Source: Tenggerimyces flavus (GTDB lineage Bacteria > Actinomycetota > Actinomycetes > Propionibacteriales > Actinopolymorphaceae). From it: a stretch of 64,000 bases of DNA. The stretch is from positions 7,006,001 to 7,070,000 of the forward strand of contig NZ_JAFBCM010000001.1 in the NCBI RefSeq assembly GCF_016907715.1, written 5' to 3'. Below the pieces are notes generated by a model. That model was not told where the DNA came from, searched no databases, and worked only from the letters and a program-made list of their open reading frames with translations. Below are positions 41,926 through 50,057 of the stretch, in pieces. Both the position numbers and the translations under genes were made by a program. The first letter of the stretch is position 1. Each line of letters begins with the position of its first letter.

Positions 41926-42039
41926 TCACAGCGCAGCGGCCTCGACCGGTTGGTAGTTGTGCGCCTGCGTCGAGAACAGCCGCGCGTACGTTCCCCGCAG
42001 GGCCAGCAGCGACGCGTCTGCCGCTCGCGTCAGAGCCAT
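41926..42039 (-). pseudogene. ABC-exporter C-terminal remnant or small peptide (37 aa)
   Basis: A short frame, too small for normal gene calling, with GGAGGG 7 nt before ATG 42039 (an in-frame ATG also lies at 42072). Residues SLLALRGTYARLFSTQA closely resemble the last residues of ABC exporter subunits (LLALGGxYAxLFxxQA). It lies downstream of, and on the same strand as, the fucosidase gene. It may be the tail of a lost exporter gene; a translated small peptide is possible given the good ribosome site. Confidence 0.35.
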
Positions 42040-42137
42040 CGATTCACCCTCCAGTCTTCGTGGACGAGACATCGAGGCGATGGTGGGCAGGGGGATCTCA
42101 CAAACATCTCACCAGAGCGGCCCAGGTCGGCGTTCTC

Positions 42138-43586
42138 TCAGGTCAGCTCGATGGCGAGGCAGTTGAGCTCCTCGGCCGGGCTGGTCTGGGGCAGCCGCAC
42201 GCTGAGCCCTTCGTCGGTGTGCCTCCAGTCGACCTGGCCACGCCCCAGCAGCCGAACCGAGCGCACGGTGTCGGAGCGGGTCAGGCTGCGGATCAGCGCG
42301 GAGCCTTCGGCGGGCCAGCGCATCAGGAACGCATAGACGACGTTGCCGCGCTGGGTGAAGCGGAAGTCCTGCGACGTCCATTCGACCCTGTCCTCGCGGA
42401 AGTGGTCGATGACGACGCGGCCGGGTCCTTCACCGTAGACGCGGAACGGCCTGGTGCCGAAGATGCCTTCGCCGCAGATCGCGGTCCACCGTGCCATGGC
42501 GTCGAGCAGGTACGAGCATTCGTCGTCGATCGTGCCGTCCGGGAGCTGCGGGATGTTGAGCAGCAGGTTCCCGTTCTTCGCGACGACGTCGACGAGTATC
42601 TCCAGGACGTGTTCCGGGCTCTTGTAGCGCGCACGCACGTCGTAGAACCAGCCACCGACGCAAGTGTCGGTCTGCCAGGGATCCGGCCGGATCTCGGGCT
42701 CCTGGCTGCGTTCGACGTCGAGGACTCCGATGCGCACCAGGTCGGCGTCGCGCGTCTTCTGCGTGTACACGGCAGCGTTCCGGCCGCCGTGGGTTCGAGC
42801 GCTGGTGTTGTAGAGGTTGGCCACGACCTGTGCACCGGCCGCGTGGTCGTCGGAGTCGAACGGCAGCGGCCCGTCGCTGTAGAGCAGGTCGGGCTGGAAC
42901 TTGTCGATCATCTCGTTGGTGAGCTCGAGCCACCGACGGTGCCACCAGGGGTTCGTCGTGTACCAGGGCTTCGGCAGAACGTCGCGGGTGTGGTGATCCT
43001 CGTTGGGCAGGTACAGCTCGACGTGAGCGGGATCGGCGCCGTCGTACGGCACGCCCTTGTACGGTCCGCGCTCGTCCGCGCCCTTGCTCGTCGCGAGCCA
43101 GCTGAAGGATGCGCCGAGGTGTTCGCTGAGCCCGAACCGCAGACCGCGCGCCACGGCGGCCGCACGCCAGGCCGCCACGATGTCGCGTTCCGGTCCGATC
43201 CTCGCGGAGTTCCAGGAGTGGAGGGCCGAGTCGTAGTTGAGGAAGTTGTCGTGGTGCACTGCTTGGGAGACGAAGTACTTCGCCCCAGCGGCGACGTAGC
43301 GATCCATCAACGCCTCGGGGTCGAACCTCTCCGCCTTCCACAGCGCGACGAGATCCTTGTACCCGAACCGGGACGGGTGACCATAGGTCCGCCGGTGGTA
43401 GAGGTACTGGTCGGAGCCCTCGCGGTACAGGTGCCGCGCGTACCAGTCGCCGAACCGCGGAACGGACTGGGGACCCCAGTGCGACCAGATGCCGAGCTTT
43501 GCGTCGCGAAACCAGTCCGGAACCTCGAAACCGGCCAGGGAGTCGAGTGTCGGCTGGAACGGCTCGACGGAGTCTCGATCGTGCAT
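42138..43586 (-). CDS. GH29 alpha-L-fucosidase-like glycosidase
   Basis: 482 residues without signal peptide, so cytoplasmic. The GH29 pattern is clear: WFRDAKLGIWSHWGPQSVP, AAGAKYFVSQAVHHDNF and GLRFGLSEHLG. KFQPDLLYSDGPLPF contains the expected nucleophile Asp. AKNGNLLLNIPQLPDGTI and the C-terminal beta domain complete it. GH29 enzymes retain configuration and release alpha-L-fucose, but family variants use other sugars. It is encoded 20 nt after the GntR gene and divergent from a sugar ABC importer, so the module likely imports and cleaves a fucosylated oligosaccharide. Confidence 0.88.
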   Translation of the reverse strand: MHDRDSVEPFQPTLDSLAGFEVPDWFRDAKLGIWSHWGPQSVPRFGDWYARHLYREGSDQYLYHRRTYGHPSRFGYKDLVALWKAERFDPEALMDRYVAAGAKYFVSQAVHHDNFLNYDSALHSWNSARIGPERDIVAAWRAAAVARGLRFGLSEHLGASFSWLATSKGADERGPYKGVPYDGADPAHVELYLPNEDHHTRDVLPKPWYTTNPWWHRRWLELTNEMIDKFQPDLLYSDGPLPFDSDDHAAGAQVVANLYNTSARTHGGRNAAVYTQKTRDADLVRIGVLDVERSQEPEIRPDPWQTDTCVGGWFYDVRARYKSPEHVLEILVDVVAKNGNLLLNIPQLPDGTIDDECSYLLDAMARWTAICGEGIFGTRPFRVYGEGPGRVVIDHFREDRVEWTSQDFRFTQRGNVVYAFLMRWPAEGSALIRSLTRSDTVRSVRLLGRGQVDWRHTDEGLSVRLPQTSPAEELNCLAIELT

Positions 43587-43606
43587 GGTCGGGAACCTTC
43601 CCGTCG

Positions 43607-44353
43607 TCAGGACTCAGGATGGAGGAGGGTGCGGAGCCAGCGTTCAGAGGTGGCGACATGGACCACGCTCGCCGCGCGTGCTCCCTCGACGTCCCGCGCC
43701 TCGATCGCCGCGTAGATCGCCTCGTGCTGTTGGAGGGTGAGGTCGGCTGACCCGGCTTCGTTCACGCCCCGCCAGATCCGTGCCCGGAGGGTCTTGCCGG
43801 ACAGTCCGTTGAGGAGGGTCGAGAGGGTCGGGTTTCGGCTGGCGGCGGCCACTCGGTCGTGGAACGCGGCGTCCTGGGCGGTCAGCTTCTCCTGCTCGGT
43901 GAGCGAGGCGCGCATCGCGTCGAGGATCAGGCTCAGCTCACTGAGCAGATCCGCGTCGGCGTTGGCCGCGGCCAACGCGGTCGCCTCGGCTTCGAGCACG
44001 CGGCGTACGTGCATGACGTCGGCGAGGTCGTCGTCCTGGAGGAGTTGGACGGCGAACCCGATGCCCTGCAGCAGGAGCTGCGGCTCGAGGCTGGTGACGT
44101 AGGTCCCGTCACCACGGCGTACGTCCAGAACGCGGGCGACCTCGAGGGCCTTGACGGCCTCACGCACCATCCCTCGGGACATGCCGAGGAGGTTGCACAG
44201 GTCGCGCTCGGCAGGGAGCCGGGATCCCGGACGGAGTTCGCCGGACACGATCAGGCCGCGGAGCCTGGCGATGGCTTCGTCCGTGCGGCCGGGCACTGGC
44301 CGATCACGGTCACTGGACGTGTCAGCACGGCTACTTTGCTCGTAGACGTCCAA
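43607..44353 (-). CDS. FadR-type GntR transcriptional regulator
   Basis: 248 residues from a probable TTG start at 44353 (GAGG 8 nt upstream; ATG 44419 would add a poor N-terminal tail). The GntR wHTH reads DEAIARLRGLIVSGELRPGSRLPAERDLCNLLGMSRGMVREAVKALE in outline. The FCD ligand domain follows, with VMHVRRVLEAEATALAAA, FHDRVAAASRN and a final H in QQHEAIYAAIEARD. Those Asp/His positions bind metal in FCD proteins. It likely represses the divergent ABC importer and its own fucosidase operon. Confidence 0.88.
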   Translation of the reverse strand: MDVYEQSSRADTSSDRDRPVPGRTDEAIARLRGLIVSGELRPGSRLPAERDLCNLLGMSRGMVREAVKALEVARVLDVRRGDGTYVTSLEPQLLLQGIGFAVQLLQDDDLADVMHVRRVLEAEATALAAANADADLLSELSLILDAMRASLTEQEKLTAQDAAFHDRVAAASRNPTLSTLLNGLSGKTLRARIWRGVNEAGSADLTLQQHEAIYAAIEARDVEGARAASVVHVATSERWLRTLLHPES

Positions 44354-44414
44354 CGTTTCGGCCTCGTTTCGCAGCGAGCATTGACAGAAGAGGGGCGTCG
44401 CTCGACTATGGCAC

Positions 44415-44431
44415 AACATTGGTTAGATGTT
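44415..44431. promoter_or_regulatory. candidate GntR operator, AACAT-N7-ATGTT
   Basis: An imperfect palindrome in an AT-rich patch (44411-44440) between the divergent GntR and ABC permease genes. The only AT-rich part of that gap is here, so promoters probably overlap it. By-eye call, supported by position. Confidence 0.45.
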
Positions 44432-44546
44432 TAGCATTGAACGCCGTCCAGAACGAGTCGATCGCGACGGCTGACGCCATGCCAGACATGTCGCTGGGAT
44501 GGCGAGCTGCCGTCAAGGCGTTCGCTGGGACCTTGGAGAGGCCCGC

Positions 44547-45530
44547 ATGGCCATGACGTTGCAACGGCCGCCGCAGGTCGGCGCGCCATCGCGTGGTCGC
44601 CGCCGGCAACCGCGGCCAGGTCTGCGGGGGCTGAAGAAGAGCCTGCGGCACCACTGGCAGCTGTACCTGCTGATCGTCGTTCCGCTCGTCTACTTCGTGG
44701 TGTTCAAGTACATCCCGATGTCGAACGCCGTTCTCGCGTTCAAGAACTACAACGTGGTGGCCGGCATCTGGGGCAGTGAATGGGTCGGCTGGAAGAACTT
44801 CGAGATGTTCTTCCAGAACCCGGTGTTCTGGACGCTCGTGAACAACACGTTCCTGCTTTCCTTCTACACCGTGCTCGCGAGTTTCCCGATCGCGATCATC
44901 CTGGCGCTGGCCCTGAACGAGGTGCGGCAGGGACTGTTCAAGCGCACCGTGCAAATGGTCACCTACGCGCCATACTTCATCTCCACCGTCGTCGTCGTGT
45001 CGATGACCATCCTGGTGCTGGCCCCGCGGCTCGGCATCGTCAATCGAGGGCTGGGCTTCTTCGGCATCGACGCGATCGACTTCCTCGGCGACCCGTCGTA
45101 CTTCCGCCACATCTACGTGTGGTCCGAGATCTGGCAGACGGCCGGTTACTCCGCGGTCATCTATCTGGCCGCGTTGTCGGCGATCGATCCGGCCCTGCAC
45201 GAGGCGGCCAAGATGGACGGCGCTGGCCGGCTCCGCCGAATTCTGCACGTCGACCTGCCGGGAATCATGCCGACCGCGATGGTCATCCTCGTCCTCGGCG
45301 TCGGCAACATCATGGCGATCGGCTTCGAGAAGGCGTTCCTTCTTCAGAATCCGCTGAACCTCAGCCAGTCCGAGATCATCGCCACCTATGTCTACAAGAC
45401 CGGTCTGCTCAACGCCGACTTCAGTCTGGCCACTGCTGTCGGCCTGTTCAACTCGGTGATCAACCTGCTCTTACTGCTGTTCGTCAACGCCGTCGCCAAA
45501 CGCCTCACCGGGAACGGACTGTGGTCATGA
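44547..45530 (+). CDS. sugar ABC permease, LplB-like
   Basis: 327 residues from ATG 44547 (GGAGAGG 5 nt upstream). Six TM helices after a basic N-terminus; the EAA loop is HEAAKMDGAGRLRRILHVDLPG. KYIPMSNAVLAFKNYN and NTFLLSFYTVLASFPIAIILALALNE are typical of LplB/YtcP-type polysaccharide uptake permeases. It works with the next permease and the lipoprotein at 46470; the ATPase must come from elsewhere. Coupled to the next gene by ATGA overlap. Confidence 0.93.
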   Translation: MAMTLQRPPQVGAPSRGRRRQPRPGLRGLKKSLRHHWQLYLLIVVPLVYFVVFKYIPMSNAVLAFKNYNVVAGIWGSEWVGWKNFEMFFQNPVFWTLVNNTFLLSFYTVLASFPIAIILALALNEVRQGLFKRTVQMVTYAPYFISTVVVVSMTILVLAPRLGIVNRGLGFFGIDAIDFLGDPSYFRHIYVWSEIWQTAGYSAVIYLAALSAIDPALHEAAKMDGAGRLRRILHVDLPGIMPTAMVILVLGVGNIMAIGFEKAFLLQNPLNLSQSEIIATYVYKTGLLNADFSLATAVGLFNSVINLLLLLFVNAVAKRLTGNGLWS

Positions 45531-46435
45531 CGACGTACGCCGAACAGGTGCGGAAGATCCGGGAACCGCGCGGCGACAAGATCTTCATGGTCTTCGTCTA
45601 TCTCCTGCTGATCGTGTTCCTCTCGGTCATTCTCTTCCCGCTGATCTACATCGTCGCCAGTTCCTTCAGCGATCCGGAGGCCGTCTCGTCGGGACGGGTG
45701 ATCCTGTGGCCGGTGGACTTCACGCTCCGCGGATACGAGGCCGCACTGAGCAATCCGCAGGTGATCCAGGGCTACCTCAACACGGTGTTCTACACGGTCG
45801 TCGGCACTCTGATCAGCGTCACGCTGACGATCGCGATCGCGTATCCGATGTCACGCAAGACCTTCGTCGGCCGCAACGTCGCGATGAGCGTGATCCTCTT
45901 CACGATGCTCTTCACCGGTGGCCTTGTGCCGACCTATCTGGTGGTCCAGCAACTCGGGATGTTGGACACCCGGTGGGCCCTGATCATCCCGCAGGCGATC
46001 GGTGTCTGGCAGGTCATCATCGCGCGAACGTACTTCCGTTCGGCGATCCCGGACGAGCTGGGAGACGCGGCTCAGCTGGACGGCTGCAGTGACCTGCGGT
46101 TCCTCTGGTCAGTGGTGATCCCGCTCGCGAAGCCGATGATCGCCGTGGTGGCTTTGACGTACGCGATCTTGCAGTGGAACTCCTATTTCGACGCACTCAT
46201 CTACCTGAAGAACCCCGATCTGTTCCCGTTGCAGCTCGTGTTGCGCAACGTACTGATCCTCAACACCTTCAGCGGTGGAGCTGTGGACGCATCGCTCGTC
46301 CTGGAACGACAGCAGTTGGCCGAGTTGCTCAAGTATTCGCTGATCGTCGTCTCGAGCGTCCCCGTCCTGGCCATCTATCCGTTCGTCGCTCGCTACTTCA
46401 CCAAGGGAATCCTGATCGGTGCTGTCAAGGGGTGA
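45527..46435 (+). CDS. sugar ABC permease, LplC/YtcP-like
   Basis: 302 residues starting TTYAEQVRKIREPRGDKIFM, with six TM helices and the EAA loop LGDAAQLDGCSDLRFLWSVVIPL. SSFSDPEAVSSGRVILWPVDFTLRGYEAAL marks the carbohydrate-uptake CUT1-like permeases of the LplC type. ATG 45527 overlaps the preceding stop. The two permeases form the heterodimeric channel of the importer. Confidence 0.93.
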   Translation: MTTYAEQVRKIREPRGDKIFMVFVYLLLIVFLSVILFPLIYIVASSFSDPEAVSSGRVILWPVDFTLRGYEAALSNPQVIQGYLNTVFYTVVGTLISVTLTIAIAYPMSRKTFVGRNVAMSVILFTMLFTGGLVPTYLVVQQLGMLDTRWALIIPQAIGVWQVIIARTYFRSAIPDELGDAAQLDGCSDLRFLWSVVIPLAKPMIAVVALTYAILQWNSYFDALIYLKNPDLFPLQLVLRNVLILNTFSGGAVDASLVLERQQLAELLKYSLIVVSSVPVLAIYPFVARYFTKGILIGAVKG

Positions 46436-46469
46436 TCCCTTGCTCCACCTGACCCATCGAGGAGAGAGA

Positions 46470-48152
46470 ATGCAAGTCCACCAGAGAGCAACCAAGTACG
46501 TGGTGGCCGCGGGGGTCAGCCTGCTTCTTGTAGGAGTCGCCGCCTGCAGCGGAGGATCCGGACAGGGTGATCAGGGTAAACCCCTTCCAGACATCACCGG
46601 GAACCCGGCAGTCACCATCAACGTGTTCGCGCCGCAGAGCGCGGAGACGAACCTGGCGACGAACGAGTTCACCAAACGGATGGCGAAGAAGTACAACATC
46701 ACGTTCAAGTGGCAGACCAGTACGTTCGACGCGGGTCCCGCGAAAGAGAAGCGACAGATCTCGCTGGCAAGCGGCGACTACCCGGACCTCTACATGCTGA
46801 TTCCGTGGGTCGACCAGTTCACCCCGGCCGAGCTGTTGAAGCTGGGCAATCAGGGCGTCATCCTTCCGCTGAACGAGCTCATCGACAAGTACGCGCCGAA
46901 CATCAAGAAGGCGCTCGACTCCAATCCCGACTACAAGGAGATGGCTACCGCACCGGACGGCAAGATCTACGGGATGCCGCAGTGGGTCGACTGCTACCAC
47001 TGCTCCTATCAGGGCAAGCTGTGGATGAACCAGGCCTGGTTGAAGAAGCTCGGCCTTCAGCAGCCCAAGACAACCGAGGACATGCGTGAGGTTCTCCGCG
47101 CGTTCAAGACCCGGGATCCGAACGGCAACGGAAAGGCCGATGAGATCCCATTGAGCGCGAGTGTTCGGGATGCCCTCATCCCGTACTTCATGAATTCGTT
47201 CATCTACGACCCGCAGGGGACGAGCGGAAACAACAACTCGACGCTCGTACTGGACAACGGCAAGGTCGACATCCAGGCGGACAAGGACGGCTGGAAGGAG
47301 GGCCTCGCGTACCTGAACTCGCTCTACAAGGAAGGCCTGATCGACCAGGGCGCGTTCACACAGAACCCGGATGCCCTGCAACGGCAAGGAAACAACGCGA
47401 AGGACGTCATCCTCGGTGCGTCGACCGTGCTGCATCTGGGCATCGCCGTGAGCATCGGCGCGGCCGACGGGCGGGACAAGCAGTACGAACCGGTGCCGCC
47501 GGTAGCCGGCCCAGGTGGTGCGGCCTTCACTGGGTACAACTTCCCGAGCGCGCCCGGCGCCACGTTCGTCCTGACGAACAAGGCGAGCCCCGAGGTGCAG
47601 ATCCAGGCGATCAAGCTGCTCGACTACATCTTCACCGACGAGGGCCAGATCAACGGGTTCTTCGGAACCGAAGGCAAGAACTGGGCGAAGCCCAAGCCCG
47701 GCGAGATCGCCCTGGACAAGTCCATGGAGCCGGTCTTCCGAGTGATTCCCGCGAAGCCGGGAGCACCACCGGCGAACGCGGGATGGGGCGCCCTGGCGCA
47801 GTACAACAACCGGGCGGAGTTCCGGAACTCCGAGTCGATCGCGGCGGACATCTACAGCCAGGAAGGCTACGAACGGCGGCTCTTCGAGGCGACCAAGCTG
47901 TACGAGGGCAAGGAGGACGACGCCAAGATCTACCCGTACTGGAAGGTCTGGATCGACCCGGCGCTGGGCAGCGAGGTGTCGACGTTGCAGACGAACCTGG
48001 AGAGCTACATCCAGCAGAACGCCCTGCAGTTCATCACCGGCTCCAGAGACATCACCAAGGACTGGGACGCCTACGTCAAGGGACTCGAGGGACTCGGCCT
48101 GAAGCGCTACCTCGAGATCCAGCAGACCGCGTACGACAAGGTCGCCAAGTAG
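46470..48152 (+). CDS. extracellular solute-binding lipoprotein
   Basis: 560 residues from ATG 46470 (GGAGAGAG upstream). Lipoprotein signal VVAAGVSLLLVGVAACSGG with lipobox VAAC. The mature part is a large type 1 solute-binding protein (ASGDYPDLYMLIPWVDQFTP; APDGKIYGMPQWVDCYH; TRDPNGNGKADEIPLS). The NGNGKADEIP loop is a calcium-binding-like segment common in LplA-type binding proteins. It delivers oligosaccharides to the two permeases. A strong terminator follows. Confidence 0.93.
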   Translation: MQVHQRATKYVVAAGVSLLLVGVAACSGGSGQGDQGKPLPDITGNPAVTINVFAPQSAETNLATNEFTKRMAKKYNITFKWQTSTFDAGPAKEKRQISLASGDYPDLYMLIPWVDQFTPAELLKLGNQGVILPLNELIDKYAPNIKKALDSNPDYKEMATAPDGKIYGMPQWVDCYHCSYQGKLWMNQAWLKKLGLQQPKTTEDMREVLRAFKTRDPNGNGKADEIPLSASVRDALIPYFMNSFIYDPQGTSGNNNSTLVLDNGKVDIQADKDGWKEGLAYLNSLYKEGLIDQGAFTQNPDALQRQGNNAKDVILGASTVLHLGIAVSIGAADGRDKQYEPVPPVAGPGGAAFTGYNFPSAPGATFVLTNKASPEVQIQAIKLLDYIFTDEGQINGFFGTEGKNWAKPKPGEIALDKSMEPVFRVIPAKPGAPPANAGWGALAQYNNRAEFRNSESIAADIYSQEGYERRLFEATKLYEGKEDDAKIYPYWKVWIDPALGSEVSTLQTNLESYIQQNALQFITGSRDITKDWDAYVKGLEGLGLKRYLEIQQTAYDKVAK

Positions 48153-48180
48153 GGCTCGCGTCCACCCGTAGCGAGAAATG

Positions 48181-48211
48181 GTGAGAGGTGCGGCTTAGCC
48201 GCACCTCTCAC
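48181..48211 (+). terminator. terminator after ABC importer operon
   Basis: Perfect 14-bp stem GTGAGAGGTGCGGC/GCCGCACCTCTCAC around TTA, 28 nt after the binding-protein stop. It also forms the natural left boundary of the mobile remnant region. Confidence 0.85.
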
Positions 48212-48245
48212 GCGCGCTTCAACAAGTCTGTGACCTGCTGAGTTG

Positions 48246-48298
48246 TGGTGCACCGCCAGGGACTCGAACCCCGAACCCGCTGATTAAGAGTCAGCTGC
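48246..48298 (-). other. 3' fragment of tRNA-Lys(CTT): attachment-site remnant
   Basis: On the minus strand, 53 nt match the 3' part of an actinobacterial tRNA-Lys: anticodon stem-loop CTGACTCTTAATCAG, variable region, T arm GGGGTTCGAGTCCC, acceptor GCGGTGC and A-CCA. The 5' half (acceptor strand and D arm) is absent and replaced by unrelated sequence. Actinomycete integrative elements use the 3' half of tRNA genes as att core, so this is probably an att copy. No full tRNA-Lys is in the window. Confidence 0.8.
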
Positions 48299-48410
48299 GG
48301 GTGGTCCAGGTAGTACTTCTGCGTATGTTTCAGAGGCCCACAGTCCATCAGGAGTCCAGCTCAGGCTCCTGAATCCAGTGCCGTCTCGACAGTTCGTGAG
48401 AGGGCTGTGA

Positions 48411-48440
48411 GAGGTGGCCGGCTTCGCAGCCGGCCACCTC
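48411..48440. terminator. strong hairpin before DUF2637 gene
   Basis: 13-bp stem GAGGTGGCCGGCT/AGCCGGCCACCTC with TCGC tetraloop, ending 22 nt before the GTG start of the DUF2637 gene. It could be the terminator of a lost gene or a leader attenuator. The rest of the 310-nt gap 48153-48462 holds the terminator and tRNA fragment listed above. Confidence 0.6.
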
Positions 48441-48462
48441 GGACCGTGAGGAGTACTCGTAC

Positions 48463-49185
48463 GTGACCGCCTCGGCCCATGACATCGACCTCAAATGTTC
48501 GCCTACGAGGCCGCGCCTCGTCGACACCGAGAGGCTCATCCGTTGGTCCACCGCGTTGGCAGTCATCTGCGTGGCAACTGTCGCTGCGATCGTCTCGTAC
48601 CGCCACGCTTACCACGTCGTTCGCAGCTACGGCGAGGATGGCGTAGCGGCGCGCCTGGTCCCGTTAACTGTGGACGGGCTGATCTATGCCAGCTCAATGG
48701 TGATGCTCCATTCCGCGCGACGCGGAACGCCGGTACCTCGGCTCGCGCGCTGGCTGCTGGGGCTCGGCATCGCAGCGACCGTCGCCGCGAACGCGGCGCA
48801 CGGTCTCGCGCACGGACTCGTCGGCGCGCTCGTCGCGGCGTGGCCCGCACTCGCCCTCGTGGGCTCCTACGAACTGCTGATGCTGATGGTCCGGAACATG
48901 GGCCGCGTATCCGCGGTCATACCCGACGCGGTACCTGAGCCCATACTCGACACCGATCCCGACATCGTTCCCGGACCGACCCGGATCGCACTCGTGGTAC
49001 CCCAGCCGTCGGATCCTCGCGATGAGCTCGAGGTACAGGCTGAGAGCGAGTTCGCCGATGAGCTCGCGATCGGGCGGACACCGACGATCCGAGAGATCCG
49101 GTCGAGACTCCGCGTCGGCCAACCCCGTGCCCAGCAGGCCCGGGCGTACCTGTCGTCACTCCTTGCGGACGGCGAGCCAGCGTGA
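48463..49185 (+). CDS. DUF2637 (Spd-like) membrane protein
   Basis: 240 residues, GTG 48463 with GAGGAG 9 nt upstream. Four hydrophobic helices (LIRWSTALAVICVATVAAI; LVPLTVDGLIYASSMVML; GLGIAATVAANAAHGL; VAAWPALALVGSYELLM) form the DUF2637 domain. The cytoplasmic tail ends in a small wHTH-like segment (TPTIREIRSRLRVGQPRAQQARAYL). DUF2637 proteins are near-constant parts of actinomycete integrative elements and plasmids, related to spread proteins. The tail is duplicated in broken form at 51463-51660. Confidence 0.88.
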   Translation: MTASAHDIDLKCSPTRPRLVDTERLIRWSTALAVICVATVAAIVSYRHAYHVVRSYGEDGVAARLVPLTVDGLIYASSMVMLHSARRGTPVPRLARWLLGLGIAATVAANAAHGLAHGLVGALVAAWPALALVGSYELLMLMVRNMGRVSAVIPDAVPEPILDTDPDIVPGPTRIALVVPQPSDPRDELEVQAESEFADELAIGRTPTIREIRSRLRVGQPRAQQARAYLSSLLADGEPA

Positions 49186-49877
49186 CGGACGTGCCGCCCG
49201 TCGTTCGGCTGTTCTACGTCGACGACTCGGGGGCCGAGCACACCGGTTGGGTCGTATACGCCTGGATCGAATGCACCGCCGCCGGCTGGCGTGACGGCCT
49301 CCTAGACTGGCTCGAGCTCCGCCGCGCCCTGTACGCCGACCACCAGATCCCGGCCGACTACGAGCTCCACGCGACGAAGTTCGTCGGTGGTCGCGGCAAC
49401 CCGTCGCTCGACCCGGACTGGAACCGGCAGAAGCATCTGCGGAGCCTGGTAGCCGAACAGGCTTTGCAGACGATCGGAGAGTCACGGCACGTCCGCGTCG
49501 GCTCAGTGTTCCGTCGTACGAACGCGCGTGGCTTCCAGTATGCCCAGGAAGCTGCCGACCTGTACGCGATGCTCATTCGCCACCTCGACGAACGGCTCTC
49601 GAGGGTAGGTGAGCTCGGGTTCGTCATCGTCGACGGTGACGGTCGCGACGCCAGCTACTTCGCACCGCACCGCGCCCTGAGTCTCACCCGCCGGCAAATC
49701 CTCGAGGATCCGTTCTTCCAGGACTCGCATCGGTCCCAGTGGGTCCAGATGGCCGACCTCGTCGCCTACGCGGTCTACCAACATCTGCTTCGCCATCCAG
49801 GCAAGACCTTCACCTGGCGCTGGTACGAGACCTACCTGCGGACGAACGACGTCAACAAAGGTCCGCTCGCGCTCTAG
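49182..49877 (+). CDS. DUF3800 domain protein
   Basis: 231 residues, GTG 49182 overlapping the preceding stop (GTGA). Opens VVRLFYVDDSGAEHTGWVVYAWI. The YVDDSG motif and later VIVDGDGRDASYF and QMADLVAYAVYQ are the acidic positions of the DUF3800 fold, which is RNase H-like. Members are common in phages, integrative elements and defence islands; their activity is not settled. A hairpin follows its stop. Confidence 0.87.
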   Translation: MTDVPPVVRLFYVDDSGAEHTGWVVYAWIECTAAGWRDGLLDWLELRRALYADHQIPADYELHATKFVGGRGNPSLDPDWNRQKHLRSLVAEQALQTIGESRHVRVGSVFRRTNARGFQYAQEAADLYAMLIRHLDERLSRVGELGFVIVDGDGRDASYFAPHRALSLTRRQILEDPFFQDSHRSQWVQMADLVAYAVYQHLLRHPGKTFTWRWYETYLRTNDVNKGPLAL

Positions 49878-49892
49878 CCCAGAAAGAAGCTA

Positions 49893-49923
49893 GACCCGGT
49901 TCCCCACGTACGTGGGCCGGGTC
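49893..49923. terminator. hairpin after DUF3800 gene
   Basis: GACCCGG (49893-49899) pairs with CCGGGTC (49917-49923), and the interior CCCACGTACGTGGG is itself palindromic, so the stem extends almost to the centre. It lies 16 nt after the stop codon. The stretch from here to 50009 shows nothing else. Confidence 0.75.
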
Positions 49924-50009
49924 CGCAATCACAGATTACCACGCATGCTCACCGACCGGACCTCGAAAAACTTCCTCCGGGTCACTTGCGCGAATCATCG
50001 ATGTCGTCT

Positions 50010-50038
50010 AACTTTCTCTGCATCAGACGGAGAAAGTT
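50010..50038. promoter_or_regulatory. inverted repeat before DUF932 gene
   Basis: Arms AACTTTCTC (50010-50018) and GAGAAAGTT (50030-50038) separated by 11 nt, 19 nt before the DUF932 start. It is AT-rich within GC-rich DNA. It may be an operator or a leader hairpin just before the ribosome site AAAGGA. Confidence 0.5.
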
Positions 50039-50057
50039 TCGACGAAAGGAATCCACC

